Positions 22,398-30,883 are shown, counted from the stretch's first letter. The stretch: DNA of 30,883 nt from JBAXRT01 sp037131065 (GCA_037131065.1 JBAXRT010000019.1:1-30883), one strand, 5' to 3'. Made by a program: numbers and translations. Notes: generated by a model not told the origin, from the letters alone.

Positions 22398-24365
22398 ATG
22401 AGCCGGAGTATCGCCAAAAGTCATATCAGCACACTGAGCCTCGGAGGGCTGATCGTTACGCTCGGAATTGTTTACGGCGACATCGGAACATCCCCGTTAT
22501 ATGTAATGAAGGCCATCGTAGGTGGAGCTGACATTATTTCCGACCAGTACATTCTCGGAGGACTTTCGTGCATATTCTGGACCCTCACGCTTCAGACCAC
22601 ATTAAAATATATCATCATTACCCTTCGGGCCGACAACAACGGGGAAGGGGGTATCTTTTCTCTCTTTGCACTGATCAGGAAACGTACCAAGTGGGCATAT
22701 ATCTTTGCCATTATCGGCGGATGCACACTGCTTGCCGATGGAGTTATCACTCCCTCCATTACAATTGTTTCCGCTGTAGAAGGGCTGCTCGCTATCAATG
22801 CCAGGATCCCGGTTGTTCCAATAGTCGTTGTCATAATTTCCGCCCTGTTCTTCATTCAGAAGTTCGGGACCAAACTGGTCGGGAAATCCTTTGGGCCGAT
22901 AATGTTCCTCTGGTTCCTGATGCTGGGGCTGCTGGGATTTTTCCAGATCCTCGATCATCCATCCATCATCAAGGCCCTTGATCCGAAGTATGCTTATCTT
23001 TTTCTGACAAAAGCTCCTCATGGGTTCATTTTGCTCGGCGCTGTATTTCTCTGTACAACCGGTGCAGAAGCCCTTTACTCTGACTTAGGACATTGCGGAC
23101 TGAAAAACATCAGGGTTTCCTGGATCTTTGTAAAGATATGTCTGATTCTGAATTACCTCGGCCAGGGTGCATGGGTGCTGAACAACTCAGATGCAGTGAA
23201 TGAGTGGCTAAACCCATTCTTTGCGATTATGCCGCACTGGTTCCTTATCACCGGCATCATCATATCAACTGCTGCAGCCATCATTGCCAGCCAGGCCCTG
23301 ATCAGCGGATCCTACACCCTGATCAGTGAAGCCATCTCCCTTAATTTCTGGCCCAAAATCAAGATCAATTATCCTACAAATATCAAAGGACAGATGTATA
23401 TTTCCAGTATAAACTGGATTCTCTATTTTTCCTGTCTCTTTGTTGTCCTTTTCTTTCAGCGCTCTTCGAACATGGAAGCTGCTTACGGACTTTCCATCAC
23501 AATAACCATGCTGATGACAACCATCCTTCTTAGCATCTACCTCACCACCAAAAAATTTCCGATTTATTTTATCCTGCTCTTTTTGATGGTATACCTCACC
23601 ATTGAAGGTTCATTCCTGGTTGCCAACCTGAATAAATTCATGCACGGCGGGTGGTTTACCCTCCTGCTGGGCGGTGGACTTTTTATCATCATGTATGTAT
23701 GGTTCAACGGCAGGAAGATCAAGAACAGTTTTATCGAGTTTGTCAAAATCGAAAACTACTATGAGATCCTCCAGGAACTCAGTAAGGACAACTCCATCCC
23801 GAAATATGCCACAAACCTGGTCTTTCTTACCAAGGCCAATAAGGTGACCGATGTTGAATCGAAGATCATTTACTCTATTTTGAACAAACAGCCCAAACGG
23901 GCCGACACCTACTGGCTTCTTCACGTTGATATCCTGGATGAACCGCATGTCCTTGAATACAAGGTCACCAAACTGATCCCGGGCATATTGAATAAGATTG
24001 ATTTCAAGATAGGGTTCAAGGTACAGCCAAGGGTTAACCTCTTTTTCAGGCAAGTACTGGAAGAGATGAACCGCAACGGGGAGGTTGACCTCGAAAGCCA
24101 TTATGATTCATTACGCAAGTATCATATCTTCAGTGACTTTAAATTTGTCGTGATAGACAGGATTCAGAACTATGATTTTGACTTCCCGCCAAGGGAGCAG
24201 TTCATCATGGACATGTACGCCATTTTCAAACGATTCGGGATCACAGAGGTCAGGGCACTTGGACTTGATACCTCGAATGTTACGGTTGAGACTGTTCCGT
24301 TATATATCGACAAGGAAATCCCGATCCTGCTTAGCCGGAATGATCAGACCCGACACCAGGGTTAA
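22398..24365 (+). CDS. kup: Kup-family potassium uptake transporter
   Basis: A 655-residue potassium/proton symporter. The start LSLGGLIVTLGIVYGDIGTS, running into PLY, is the Kup signature, with GDIGTSPLY at 27-35. DNNGEGGIFSL (about 79-89) is also typical. About twelve helices occupy residues 10-435, and the rest is a cytoplasmic domain of about 215 residues, normal for the family. It begins three bases after the dedA stop and should be co-translated from the same mRNA. Its stop is only eight bases from the stop of the convergent VWA gene. Confidence 0.95.
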   Translation: MSRSIAKSHISTLSLGGLIVTLGIVYGDIGTSPLYVMKAIVGGADIISDQYILGGLSCIFWTLTLQTTLKYIIITLRADNNGEGGIFSLFALIRKRTKWAYIFAIIGGCTLLADGVITPSITIVSAVEGLLAINARIPVVPIVVVIISALFFIQKFGTKLVGKSFGPIMFLWFLMLGLLGFFQILDHPSIIKALDPKYAYLFLTKAPHGFILLGAVFLCTTGAEALYSDLGHCGLKNIRVSWIFVKICLILNYLGQGAWVLNNSDAVNEWLNPFFAIMPHWFLITGIIISTAAAIIASQALISGSYTLISEAISLNFWPKIKINYPTNIKGQMYISSINWILYFSCLFVVLFFQRSSNMEAAYGLSITITMLMTTILLSIYLTTKKFPIYFILLFLMVYLTIEGSFLVANLNKFMHGGWFTLLLGGGLFIIMYVWFNGRKIKNSFIEFVKIENYYEILQELSKDNSIPKYATNLVFLTKANKVTDVESKIIYSILNKQPKRADTYWLLHVDILDEPHVLEYKVTKLIPGILNKIDFKIGFKVQPRVNLFFRQVLEEMNRNGEVDLESHYDSLRKYHIFSDFKFVVIDRIQNYDFDFPPREQFIMDMYAIFKRFGITEVRALGLDTSNVTVETVPLYIDKEIPILLSRNDQTRHQG

Positions 24366-24373
24366 GTTTTTGG

Positions 24374-25759
24374 TCAGTTCGGGTACAATTTAACATTCAC
24401 CGTCTGCCCTGGTTCAACAGTGAAGGATTTTTCGAGAGTATAATCTGATTTGTTTGAATATTTCGACCGGAACACCACCCTGTAGGTTCCAGGTTCCAGG
24501 TAAAGGGTCTCCTGCTGCTGCGGAGTATCCCTGAGGTTATAAAGCCAAACAAGCTCTTTTCTGTTTTCCAGGTACAGGCTTCCGTATCCATTGGTCGATT
24601 TCTGGATTACCGCGATCCCTGGCAAGGGAATCTCCACGTTAGTCGTCTGGCTTTGCTGGATCTCAACATCCCTGACCAGGATCCTCGGCAGGCAAAGGAT
24701 CTCAACATCATAGAGACCTGTCAGGTATTTCTCAACCTGATCGAATTGCTGCACATTGATGGTTTCGTTCTTGCCCTTCTGTCTGATGACGCAGGGGAGA
24801 TACTTGATTGTGCTGTTGCCGCCTGTTTTAAAAGAGAGGTACCCCTGGGGAACATCAACCCCTACAATCGTGTGCTTACCGGCGGTGAGTTTCAGCGAGT
24901 CCTTCTTCACCGTTGGCAAGGTATGGACAACGAGGTTATAGGTGATCAGCGGATCAATATCGAGCGTATCAGGTAATCCTTTGGCGTTCATCGTGTGGAT
25001 CAGGTTGTATTTCGGCAGGCCTGAAAATGAGTCATAAAGGGTCATGTTTACATTGGTCTCTGTGGGTTTTCCATAAGCATCAAGCAGGTTAACCTGGACG
25101 GTTGTAGGGTTGAGGGCTCTGGAGATTACGACCTTCAGCGCTTCGCGGAACTCCTTTTCATCCCTGGCATCGAAATAGGTGCCCACGCAATCGAATTGCT
25201 CCTTAAAACTTTTCCCGATACCAATGATAAAGGGTTTAAGGAGGATGCCAGCCTTCTGAAGTTTGACCGAGACAGCGCATGGATCTCCACCGCACTCTTC
25301 CAGGCCGTCAGTAATCAGAACAACGATATTACGGCAGTTATCACAAGGGGGGAAGTCCTTTGTTGCCTGGTCAAGGGAGTAGGCGATCGGTGTAGTTCCC
25401 TTTGGAGTGATGATCTTCAGGACGTGCTTGATCTTATAAATATTGTCTTTACTGAAGGGCACCTCAAGCCTGGTATCATTGCATTCCTGAGGGGGGAACT
25501 GTTTCTGGTGTCCATAAACCCTGAGCGCAAGCTCGAGGTTTGGAAGGGTCTTAAGGCTGTCGAGGATATTGCCAAAGAGCCTGACAGCAATGTTGAATTT
25601 CGTGTCGCTCTGGAACCTTCCGAGCATACTCTGGGAGGCATCAAAAACAAAGAGGATCCGTGTAAGAGGTTTTGGCTTTTCCTGTTCCCTGGGTATTTGT
25701 GCAAAGAGGGCAAAAGAGGAAACGGCAAGCAGCAGGATTAACAAAAAAAACTTCTTCAC
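24374..25759 (-). CDS. Secreted von Willebrand factor A domain protein
   Basis: A 461-residue exported protein with a GTG start at 25759. An in-frame TAA a few codons upstream rules out a longer form. A signal peptide covers about residues 1-20 (ending FALFAQ). The VWA domain (about 33-215) has a complete metal-binding MIDAS: D40-x-S42-x-S44, T122 in GTTPI and D151 in ITDG. Five cysteines lie in the domain (about C93, C139, C142, C156, C161), so periplasmic disulfides are possible. The C-terminal half consists of beta-rich modules, the last resembling a PEGA-like domain (TYRVVFRSKY to VNVKLYPN). Probably an adhesion or scaffold protein in the periplasm; the partner is unknown. It is transcribed divergently from the GH3 fusion gene. 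Confidence 0.8.
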   Translation of the reverse strand: MKKFFLLILLLAVSSFALFAQIPREQEKPKPLTRILFVFDASQSMLGRFQSDTKFNIAVRLFGNILDSLKTLPNLELALRVYGHQKQFPPQECNDTRLEVPFSKDNIYKIKHVLKIITPKGTTPIAYSLDQATKDFPPCDNCRNIVVLITDGLEECGGDPCAVSVKLQKAGILLKPFIIGIGKSFKEQFDCVGTYFDARDEKEFREALKVVISRALNPTTVQVNLLDAYGKPTETNVNMTLYDSFSGLPKYNLIHTMNAKGLPDTLDIDPLITYNLVVHTLPTVKKDSLKLTAGKHTIVGVDVPQGYLSFKTGGNSTIKYLPCVIRQKGKNETINVQQFDQVEKYLTGLYDVEILCLPRILVRDVEIQQSQTTNVEIPLPGIAVIQKSTNGYGSLYLENRKELVWLYNLRDTPQQQETLYLEPGTYRVVFRSKYSNKSDYTLEKSFTVEPGQTVNVKLYPN

Positions 25760-25763
25760 GATT

Positions 25764-25840
25764 CCGGTTGGATTTTAAGCGTTCTTATCAATAAAACTGA
25801 TACTGTTATAACGCTTCAAATGTATTATAATTACAACCGG
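25764..25840. promoter_or_regulatory. Two nested inverted repeats upstream of the VWA gene
   Basis: Outer arms CCGGTTG (25764-25770) and CAACCGG (25834-25840) are perfect 7-bp complements. Inner arms AAGCGTT (25777-25783) and AACGCTT (25810-25816) are another perfect pair. The -7 element of the VWA gene (25817-25824) lies between the right inner and right outer arms. The inner pair could form a stem-loop near the mRNA 5' end, while the outer pair straddles the promoter. Function is unknown; an operator or leader structure are both possible. Confidence 0.4.
25817..25824 (-). promoter_or_regulatory. -7 promoter element for the VWA gene
   Basis: The minus strand reads TACATTTG, a match to TAnnTTTG, 57 bases upstream of the GTG at 25759. 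The implied leader of about 55 bases is longer than for other genes here and contains most of the inner inverted repeat. Confidence 0.5.
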
Positions 25841-25929
25841 GGAAGGAATTATGTTAATAAATATGGATAATATTTGACCGGGATATTCTCATTTTTGCTT
25901 CTTTTGCTCTGAGATCCTCATTAAAACCC

Positions 25930-28848
25930 ATGAAAAGAATCATTGCCCTTATCATCTTCATTCTCTGCATTATTTTACATTCCAATGCCTCAGAAATGTC
26001 GAAGGACACAACCTGGGCGGATTCGATCCTGAAAAGCTTCAGCCTGGATCAGAAAATCGCCCAGCTTCTTTTTATCAGGGCCTATTCCACCAGGGACTCG
26101 GTTTATGAGGATAGCCTGGTCGATGTCATTAAGACATACAACGTCGGGGGTGTATGCTTTTTTAAAGGAACGCCCTGGCGCCAGTCCGTCCTGACCAACC
26201 GGATCCAAAGTGAAGCAAGGACACCTCTACTCATCTCAATTGATGCAGAATGGGGGCTTGGCATGCGCCTCGACAGCGCCTTTTCGTTTCCCCGCCAAAT
26301 GACATTGGGGGCAATATCAGATGACTCTCTCATATATAAAATGGGTTATTGGGTCGCAGAAGGTTGCAAACGAATGGGGATCCATATAAACTTCGCTCCT
26401 GTTGTCGATATCAACAACAACCCCGCCAACCCGGTAATCAATTTTCGGTCGTTCGGCGAAGACCGGGAGAAGGTTGCGGTCAAGGGATCTCTTTATATGC
26501 TCGGGATGCAGGATGGTGGGATTATGACCACAGCCAAGCATTTTCCTGGTCACGGGGATACCGATACCGATTCACATGTCACCTTACCACTGATAAATCA
26601 TCCGATGAAGCGCCTGGACTCCATTGAGTTGTATCCCTTTAAACGACTGATTGCCGATGGTGTCAATGGGATCATGGTCGCTCATCTTTATGTCCCTGCG
26701 TTTGATTCTTCTGTCCGGGTGGCAACGACCCTTTCAATAAACACGATAACCGGCGTGCTAAAGAATAAGTTGGGGTTCAAAGGATTTGTGATCACCGATG
26801 CACTTGACATGAAGGGAGTGACTAAATACTTCAAGCCTGGTGAGATTGAGGTGAAGGCGCTGAAGGCTGGCAATGATATCCTTCTTCTTCCCCAGAACGT
26901 AAGGAGCGCGATCCAGGGGATCAGGCAGGCAGTCGACAGCAGCCAGGTCACCGAGGAACTGATAAATTCGAAATGCAGGAGAATCCTGATGCTGAAATAC
27001 CAGATGGGGCTTTCTCAACGAACTGTTATAAAAACCGACAGACTGTTTGACGATCTTAATCCTCCCGGAGCCGCTGCCCTCAGAAACACGCTTTATCAGT
27101 CGGCCATAACCCTGCTTAAAGACGATGTACAACTGATCCCCCTGAAATCACTTGACCGGAGGAGATTTGCATCGCTGTCAATCGGGGATACCACACTTAC
27201 ACCCTTCCAGGCAGCAGCAAATATCTATACCGGGATGGATCATTTCAATGTTTCCATGAATCCGGATAAAAAATTGACTGACAGCCTCATCGACCGGCTA
27301 TCGGAGTATCACATCATCCTTGCAGCGCTTCACCGTTTTTCAAGTTTTCCCGCCGACAGTTTTGGATTGTCGCGTAACGTACTGCATCTCCTTGACACCC
27401 TTTTCCGGGAAAACCGTTGTATCCTCTCGGTATTCGGGAATCCCTATGCCCTGGCAATCATACCGGGATTAAGGAATGCAGAGGCGATCATTGAATCTTA
27501 CCAGGATAATCCGGTTGCTGAAAAGCTGACCGCGGAGCTGATCTTTGGCGGTATCCCGGCAAAAGGCCGCTTGCCGGTCTCCGTCGCAGCATTCAAGGCA
27601 GGAACAGGTGAGAAAACGGAGAAAAACCGTCTTGAGTTCGTTCTGCCGGAAGAGATTGGAATTCCAACCTCTGCTCTCAGGTCGATCGACTCTGTAGCAA
27701 ATGCCGGTATTGACGCGGGTGCATACCCCGGTTGCCAGATTTTATTTTTAAAGGGTGGGAAGATCTTCTACGAAAAATCGTTCGGCCACCCGACCTACAA
27801 GGATTCCGTCATGGTAACCAATGATGACATCTATGATATTGCATCGGTTACGAAGATAGCTGCCACGACCCTGGCGCTTATGAAACTTTATGATGATGGA
27901 AAAATTAAACTGAATGACAGCCTTGGAAGTTATCTTCCCGAACTCCGGGGAAGTAACAAATCGGGACTTATCCTGAGGGATGTTCTTACGCATCAGGCAG
28001 GTCTGACAGCCTGGGTCCCCTTTTACGAGAAGACCATCTCTGCAAAAGGACCTGATCCCTGGATCTATCAGCCGGAATACTCCAAGGCTTTTCCTCACAG
28101 GGTTGCCGAAAATCTGTATATTCTGAAATCATATCCCGACTCGATCTATCAATTCATACGCTCCTCGCCGCTTCGCCCTTCAATGGATTATAAATACAGT
28201 GATCTTGGTTTTTACCTTTTGAAGCAGGTGGTGGAGAGGCTGACAGGCAAGCCGTTTGACCTGTATCTCGGAGAGATCTTCTACAAACCGATGGGACTCC
28301 AGTCGATTGGTTTTCATCCCATGGGAAGATTTGATAGAAAAAAACTGATGCCTTCAGAAAAAGATTCGGTCTTCCGGCAGCAGGTGATATGGGGGGATGT
28401 CAACGATCCGGGGGCAGCCATGCTGGGAGGAATTTCAGGCCATGCCGGGCTTTTCTCCAATTCCTTCGACCTTGCAGTGATTATGCAGATGCTTATCCAG
28501 GACGGTCAATATGGAGGAAAACAATATATCCAGCCAAAAACGGTCAGAGAGTTTACTCGGGCTCAGTTTCCTCAGAAAGGGAACCGAAGGGGGCTTGGGT
28601 TCGACAAACCTTTGCTCAACCCTTCCCCTGAAGGGCCCTGTTATGAGGGGGCATCCCCTTCCAGCTTCGGGCATACCGGTTTCACCGGAACCATGGTGTG
28701 GGCGGATCCCTCAAACGATCTCGTCTATATCTTCCTTTCCAACCGGACATTCCCGGATTCAAAAAACACGAAACTGGCCGGGATGAACATCAGGACCAAT
28801 ATTCATAAAATTGCATATGATCTGTTGAAAAAATATCGGATCAAATAG
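25930..28848 (+). CDS. GH3 glycosidase fused to a beta-lactamase-fold serine hydrolase
   Basis: A 972-residue exported protein. A signal peptide covers about residues 1-20. The GH3 N-terminal domain (about 30-360) has the NagZ-like KHFPGHGDTDTDSH (203-216), with the His used as acid/base in NagZ enzymes, and the nucleophile D290 in VITDALDM. A GH3 C-terminal domain follows (about 385-555). The second enzyme domain (about 575-970) is class C beta-lactamase/esterase-like, with S639-x-x-K642, Y756-S-D758 and H915-T-G917, the last in place of the usual KTG. The NagZ-type motif points to N-acetylglucosaminidase action on peptidoglycan fragments. The second domain may be a carboxypeptidase, amidase or esterase. 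Such fusions are known in Bacteroidota. It stands alone on its promoter. Confidence 0.9.
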   Translation: MKRIIALIIFILCIILHSNASEMSKDTTWADSILKSFSLDQKIAQLLFIRAYSTRDSVYEDSLVDVIKTYNVGGVCFFKGTPWRQSVLTNRIQSEARTPLLISIDAEWGLGMRLDSAFSFPRQMTLGAISDDSLIYKMGYWVAEGCKRMGIHINFAPVVDINNNPANPVINFRSFGEDREKVAVKGSLYMLGMQDGGIMTTAKHFPGHGDTDTDSHVTLPLINHPMKRLDSIELYPFKRLIADGVNGIMVAHLYVPAFDSSVRVATTLSINTITGVLKNKLGFKGFVITDALDMKGVTKYFKPGEIEVKALKAGNDILLLPQNVRSAIQGIRQAVDSSQVTEELINSKCRRILMLKYQMGLSQRTVIKTDRLFDDLNPPGAAALRNTLYQSAITLLKDDVQLIPLKSLDRRRFASLSIGDTTLTPFQAAANIYTGMDHFNVSMNPDKKLTDSLIDRLSEYHIILAALHRFSSFPADSFGLSRNVLHLLDTLFRENRCILSVFGNPYALAIIPGLRNAEAIIESYQDNPVAEKLTAELIFGGIPAKGRLPVSVAAFKAGTGEKTEKNRLEFVLPEEIGIPTSALRSIDSVANAGIDAGAYPGCQILFLKGGKIFYEKSFGHPTYKDSVMVTNDDIYDIASVTKIAATTLALMKLYDDGKIKLNDSLGSYLPELRGSNKSGLILRDVLTHQAGLTAWVPFYEKTISAKGPDPWIYQPEYSKAFPHRVAENLYILKSYPDSIYQFIRSSPLRPSMDYKYSDLGFYLLKQVVERLTGKPFDLYLGEIFYKPMGLQSIGFHPMGRFDRKKLMPSEKDSVFRQQVIWGDVNDPGAAMLGGISGHAGLFSNSFDLAVIMQMLIQDGQYGGKQYIQPKTVREFTRAQFPQKGNRRGLGFDKPLLNPSPEGPCYEGASPSSFGHTGFTGTMVWADPSNDLVYIFLSNRTFPDSKNTKLAGMNIRTNIHKIAYDLLKKYRIK

Positions 28849-28849
28849 T

Positions 28850-28857
28850 TACCTTTG
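28850..28857 (+). promoter_or_regulatory. -7 promoter element for the membrane protein/rhomboid pair
   Basis: TACCTTTG matches TAnnTTTG and starts two bases after the GH3 fusion stop. A TTG within it could be misread as a start codon, but the ATG at 28900 is the likely start, 42 bases downstream. Confidence 0.5.
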
Positions 28858-28899
28858 CAGTCGCTTAAAAACCGTTATTCACATCAACTTTGCAAGCTT

Positions 28900-29724
28900 A
28901 TGAATTCAAAACTGAAATCATTCCTGATCTGGGTATTTGCTTTCCTCTTTACGGCTTCTCTGGCCATTTATCAGCGGATGACCGGACCAACCTACCCTGT
29001 GCGCGGTCATGTCCAGATAGGCAACCAGGATATTAAATTCAGGTTGATCCGCACCTATGAAGACAACGATGATGCAAAGATTAAGATCCTGGTTCCAGAC
29101 ACCTCTATCAAAGGTGAGATAAAATTCAGAAGATTCCACAGTTATGATGCGTGGACATTGGCCCCGCTTTCGCGCAGCGGAGATGCCCTGATCGGAGCGA
29201 TTCCCCACCAGGCTCCTGCAGGGAAAGTAATGTACGAAGTCACGCTTCTGCAAGGCAACAAACGATTTCTCTTAAATGATCATCCCGCTGTATTGAGATA
29301 CAAGGGGTACGTCCCCCGTTATGTTCTGTTTCCCCATATCTTTTTCATTTTCCTGGCAATGATGCTTTCCACACTTACCGGGCTGATGGTTCTTGTCAAA
29401 TCAAGAAACACATACATTTATGCATGGCTTACATTCATTACACTTACCCTTGGAGGAATGATACTGGGTCCCTTCGTCCAGAAATTCTCCTTTGATGCCT
29501 ACTGGACCGGATGGCCCTTCGGATATGACCTTACTGACAATAAATCCCTTATAGCATTTATTTTCTGGGGAATAGCGCTTATCGTCATGAGCAGAAAACG
29601 CGAAAACAAATTCTGGCCGATTCTGGCATCGCTGGTTCTGCTGGTCGTCTTCCTGATCCCTCACAGTGTTCTCGGCTCTGAAATAGATTTCACGAAGGAG
29701 CAGAAAACTGAGATCACCCGATGA
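28900..29724 (+). CDS. Unrecognised membrane protein with an extracytoplasmic domain
   Basis: A 274-residue protein of no family I recognise. From the ATG at 28900 there is a transmembrane helix (about residues 7-24), then about 115 mostly beta-strand residues (IYQRMTGPTYPVRGHVQIG to HPAVLRYKGYVPR). Four more helices follow (about 142-166, 173-193, 216-231 and 238-258) with a short tail. The strand-rich segment would be periplasmic if the N-terminus is inside. GPTYPVRG, YWTGWPFGYDLTDNK and HSVLGSEIDF look like conserved landmarks. The rhomboid gene starts 16 bases later, so the two are probably co-transcribed. A role as rhomboid partner or substrate is speculation from that position. Confidence 0.7.
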   Translation: MNSKLKSFLIWVFAFLFTASLAIYQRMTGPTYPVRGHVQIGNQDIKFRLIRTYEDNDDAKIKILVPDTSIKGEIKFRRFHSYDAWTLAPLSRSGDALIGAIPHQAPAGKVMYEVTLLQGNKRFLLNDHPAVLRYKGYVPRYVLFPHIFFIFLAMMLSTLTGLMVLVKSRNTYIYAWLTFITLTLGGMILGPFVQKFSFDAYWTGWPFGYDLTDNKSLIAFIFWGIALIVMSRKRENKFWPILASLVLLVVFLIPHSVLGSEIDFTKEQKTEITR

Positions 29725-29740
29725 CAATGATGCCGGCTAA

Positions 29741-30358
29741 ATGAATGTCACATTAATCATAATTTTCATTACTGCGATTATCTCCGTTATGGCTATGAAC
29801 AACGAAGCTTTGTTCGCAAGGTTCCGTTTCAATGCCTATGACGTTAAGCACAGCAACCAGTGGTACCGGTTCTTAACCTACGGCTTCATTCATGCCGGTT
29901 ATGTTCACCTGATCATCAACATGTTTGTCCTCTACTCCTTTGGCAGGATCGTTGAACAATATTTTCAACTCTACTTTCCGGGTAAAGCATCCTTTTATTA
30001 TCTCCTGCTGTATTCGGGGGGATTATTGCTATCGATCGTGCCTGCGTTCGGAAAGCACAAGAATGATGTATTCTACAATGCCGTCGGTGCCTCGGGTGCA
30101 GTATCAGCCGTGATCTTCTCCAGTATCCTACTGTACCCAACCGGGAAGATATTCTTCTTTTTTATTCCTGTTGCTATTCCCGCCCCTATTTTCGGGATCC
30201 TGTACATTGTTTATGAAGCGGTATTGAGTAAAAGGGGAAGGGATAACATCGGACATGATGCCCACCTGTGGGGTGCAATCTTCGGACTTGTTTTTACCAT
30301 CGCCCTTAAGCCAGGCCTGGTATCCTTGTTCTTTCAACAGCTCGGCTTAATGTTGTAG
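29741..30358 (+). CDS. Rhomboid-family intramembrane serine protease
   Basis: A 205-residue six-helix membrane protease. The catalytic Ser is S118 in GASGAVSA, and the catalytic His is H175 in GHDAHLWGAIFG. The HAGYVHLIINMFVLYSFG segment (51-68) supplies the conserved HxxxN (H56, N60) of the oxyanion region. The active site is complete, so this is not an inactive pseudoprotease. Rhomboids cut transmembrane helices of membrane proteins, and the substrate here is unknown. The gene follows the unrecognised membrane protein gene by 16 bases, and its last 12 bases overlap the convergent acyl-CoA synthetase gene. Confidence 0.93.
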   Translation: MNVTLIIIFITAIISVMAMNNEALFARFRFNAYDVKHSNQWYRFLTYGFIHAGYVHLIINMFVLYSFGRIVEQYFQLYFPGKASFYYLLLYSGGLLLSIVPAFGKHKNDVFYNAVGASGAVSAVIFSSILLYPTGKIFFFFIPVAIPAPIFGILYIVYEAVLSKRGRDNIGHDAHLWGAIFGLVFTIALKPGLVSLFFQQLGLML

Positions 30359-30883
30359 CCTTATCCTGGCATCAACCGCGGTGACCCCTTCCTGGTTCCC
30401 CAGGAGCGGATTCAGATCAAGTTCCACGATCTCAGGGGCATGGGTCAGCAAGGCAGAGATTCTGACAATTACACCGGCAAAGGATTTTTCATCAATTCCC
30501 TTTTGGCCGCGGACACCCTGGATTATCTTATAACTTTTCAGCGACCGTATCATGGAAAGCGCCTCATCATCATAAACCGGTGACAGGCCCGATGCAACAT
30601 CCTTCAAGACTTCAATGAATATCCCTCCCATCCCGCAAAGGATAAGGTGGCCGAACTTCGGCTCAAATTTGGCCCCGACAAAAAGCTCCGTTCCGGACAG
30701 CATGGGTTGTAAAAGGATAGCGGTCGTATCCTTTATTTTGATCATCCGCTGAAACTCCTTTTTCAGGGCACCTTCATCCTTAACTCCAAGTACGACCCCT
30801 CCCACATCCGATTTATGGATCGGGCCGACAACTTTCATGACAAGAGGAAATTCCAGTTCTCTCGCACTGACAAGGGCTTCTTC
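30347..30883 (-). CDS. ADP-forming acetate/acyl-CoA synthetase, C-terminal part (runs off the window)
   Basis: The last 178 codons of a longer gene whose 5' part lies beyond 30883. The frame is open to the window edge, and the residues before the internal ATG (SARELEFPLVMKVVGP) read naturally, so that ATG is not the start. The sequence is the ATP-grasp domain of the acyl-CoA synthetase (NDP-forming) family: MKVVGPIHKSDVGGVVLGV, LQPMLSGTELFVGAKFEPKF, LCGMGGIFIEVLKD, and the closing LDLNPLL. The enzyme makes ATP from acetyl-CoA and ADP, usual in fermentative bacteria. The CoA-binding domains are not visible here. The gene converges on the rhomboid gene with a 12-base overlap. Confidence 0.9.
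   Translation of the reverse strand, partial: EEALVSARELEFPLVMKVVGPIHKSDVGGVVLGVKDEGALKKEFQRMIKIKDTTAILLQPMLSGTELFVGAKFEPKFGHLILCGMGGIFIEVLKDVASGLSPVYDDEALSMIRSLKSYKIIQGVRGQKGIDEKSFAGVIVRISALLTHAPEIVELDLNPLLGNQEGVTAVDARIRLQH

Noticed and set aside
28855..28899. TTG start of the unknown membrane protein inside the promoter box
   Set aside because: The ATG at 28900 begins directly before the first helix, and the TTG is part of TACCTTTG.
30836..30838. ATG at 30838 (minus) as the start of a short 163-residue protein
   Set aside because: The frame is open to the window edge with family-like residues before it, so the gene is truncated by the window.

Overview
The window looks like chromosome of a member of the Bacteroidota, probably an environmental or anaerobic Bacteroidales-type lineage. 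The evidence is a set of upstream elements matching the phylum's -7 box (TAnnTTTG) in front of at least eight genes, few strong Shine-Dalgarno sites, and typical gene families: LytS/LytTR signalling, a DUF2279 protein, a CCC-motif-like membrane protein, a Bacteroidota-type ParE, a GH3/beta-lactamase fusion and an ADP-forming acyl-CoA synthetase. Genes are packed tightly, often with overlapping ends. I see no tRNA, rRNA, CRISPR array, phage or insertion sequence.

Layout. (1) Positions 1-1605 are AT-rich and accessory-looking. They hold an unrecognised gene whose lipoprotein leader is out of frame by one base, an empty stretch of about 340 bases, and a 43-codon tail of a lost outer-membrane beta-barrel gene. 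(2) 1606-4184 (minus): a LiaF-like membrane sensor, a LytS-type histidine kinase and a LytTR response regulator, apparently one envelope-stress operon. (3) 4335-6304: a TrmJ-like tRNA methyltransferase facing a BamA/TamA-like outer-membrane barrel. (4) 6363-12231 (plus): dapF, a GNAT acetyltransferase, mltG, a DUF2279 protein, a CCC-like membrane protein, nnrDE and a stand-alone RelA/SpoT-like HD hydrolase. The shared themes are peptidoglycan precursors, glycan-strand termination and metabolite repair. (5) 12228-14084 (minus) parE, then 14225-15004 (plus) a methylmalonyl-CoA decarboxylase relative.

(6) 14991-20346 (minus): pnuC and a nicotinamide riboside kinase, followed in the same direction by a GT4 glycosyltransferase, a formyltransferase-like/beta-propeller fusion and a Wzx-like flippase, suggesting a small surface-glycan module. 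(7) 20475-24365 (plus): a CPA2 cation/proton antiporter, a DedA protein and a Kup potassium transporter in one run. (8) 24374-25759 (minus): a secreted VWA-domain protein. (9) 25930-30358 (plus): a 972-residue GH3/beta-lactamase-fold fusion, an unrecognised membrane protein and a rhomboid protease. (10) 30347-30883 (minus): the C-terminal end of an ADP-forming acyl-CoA synthetase that runs off the window.

Most of the window is ordinary core genome. The observations most worth a second look are the broken lipoprotein leader and island edge at the left end, the formyltransferase-like protein lacking the catalytic asparagine, the LiaF/LytTR wiring, the stand-alone HD hydrolase, the near-leaderless promoters, and the unknown membrane protein paired with a rhomboid. 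I found no clear novel defence or mobile system.
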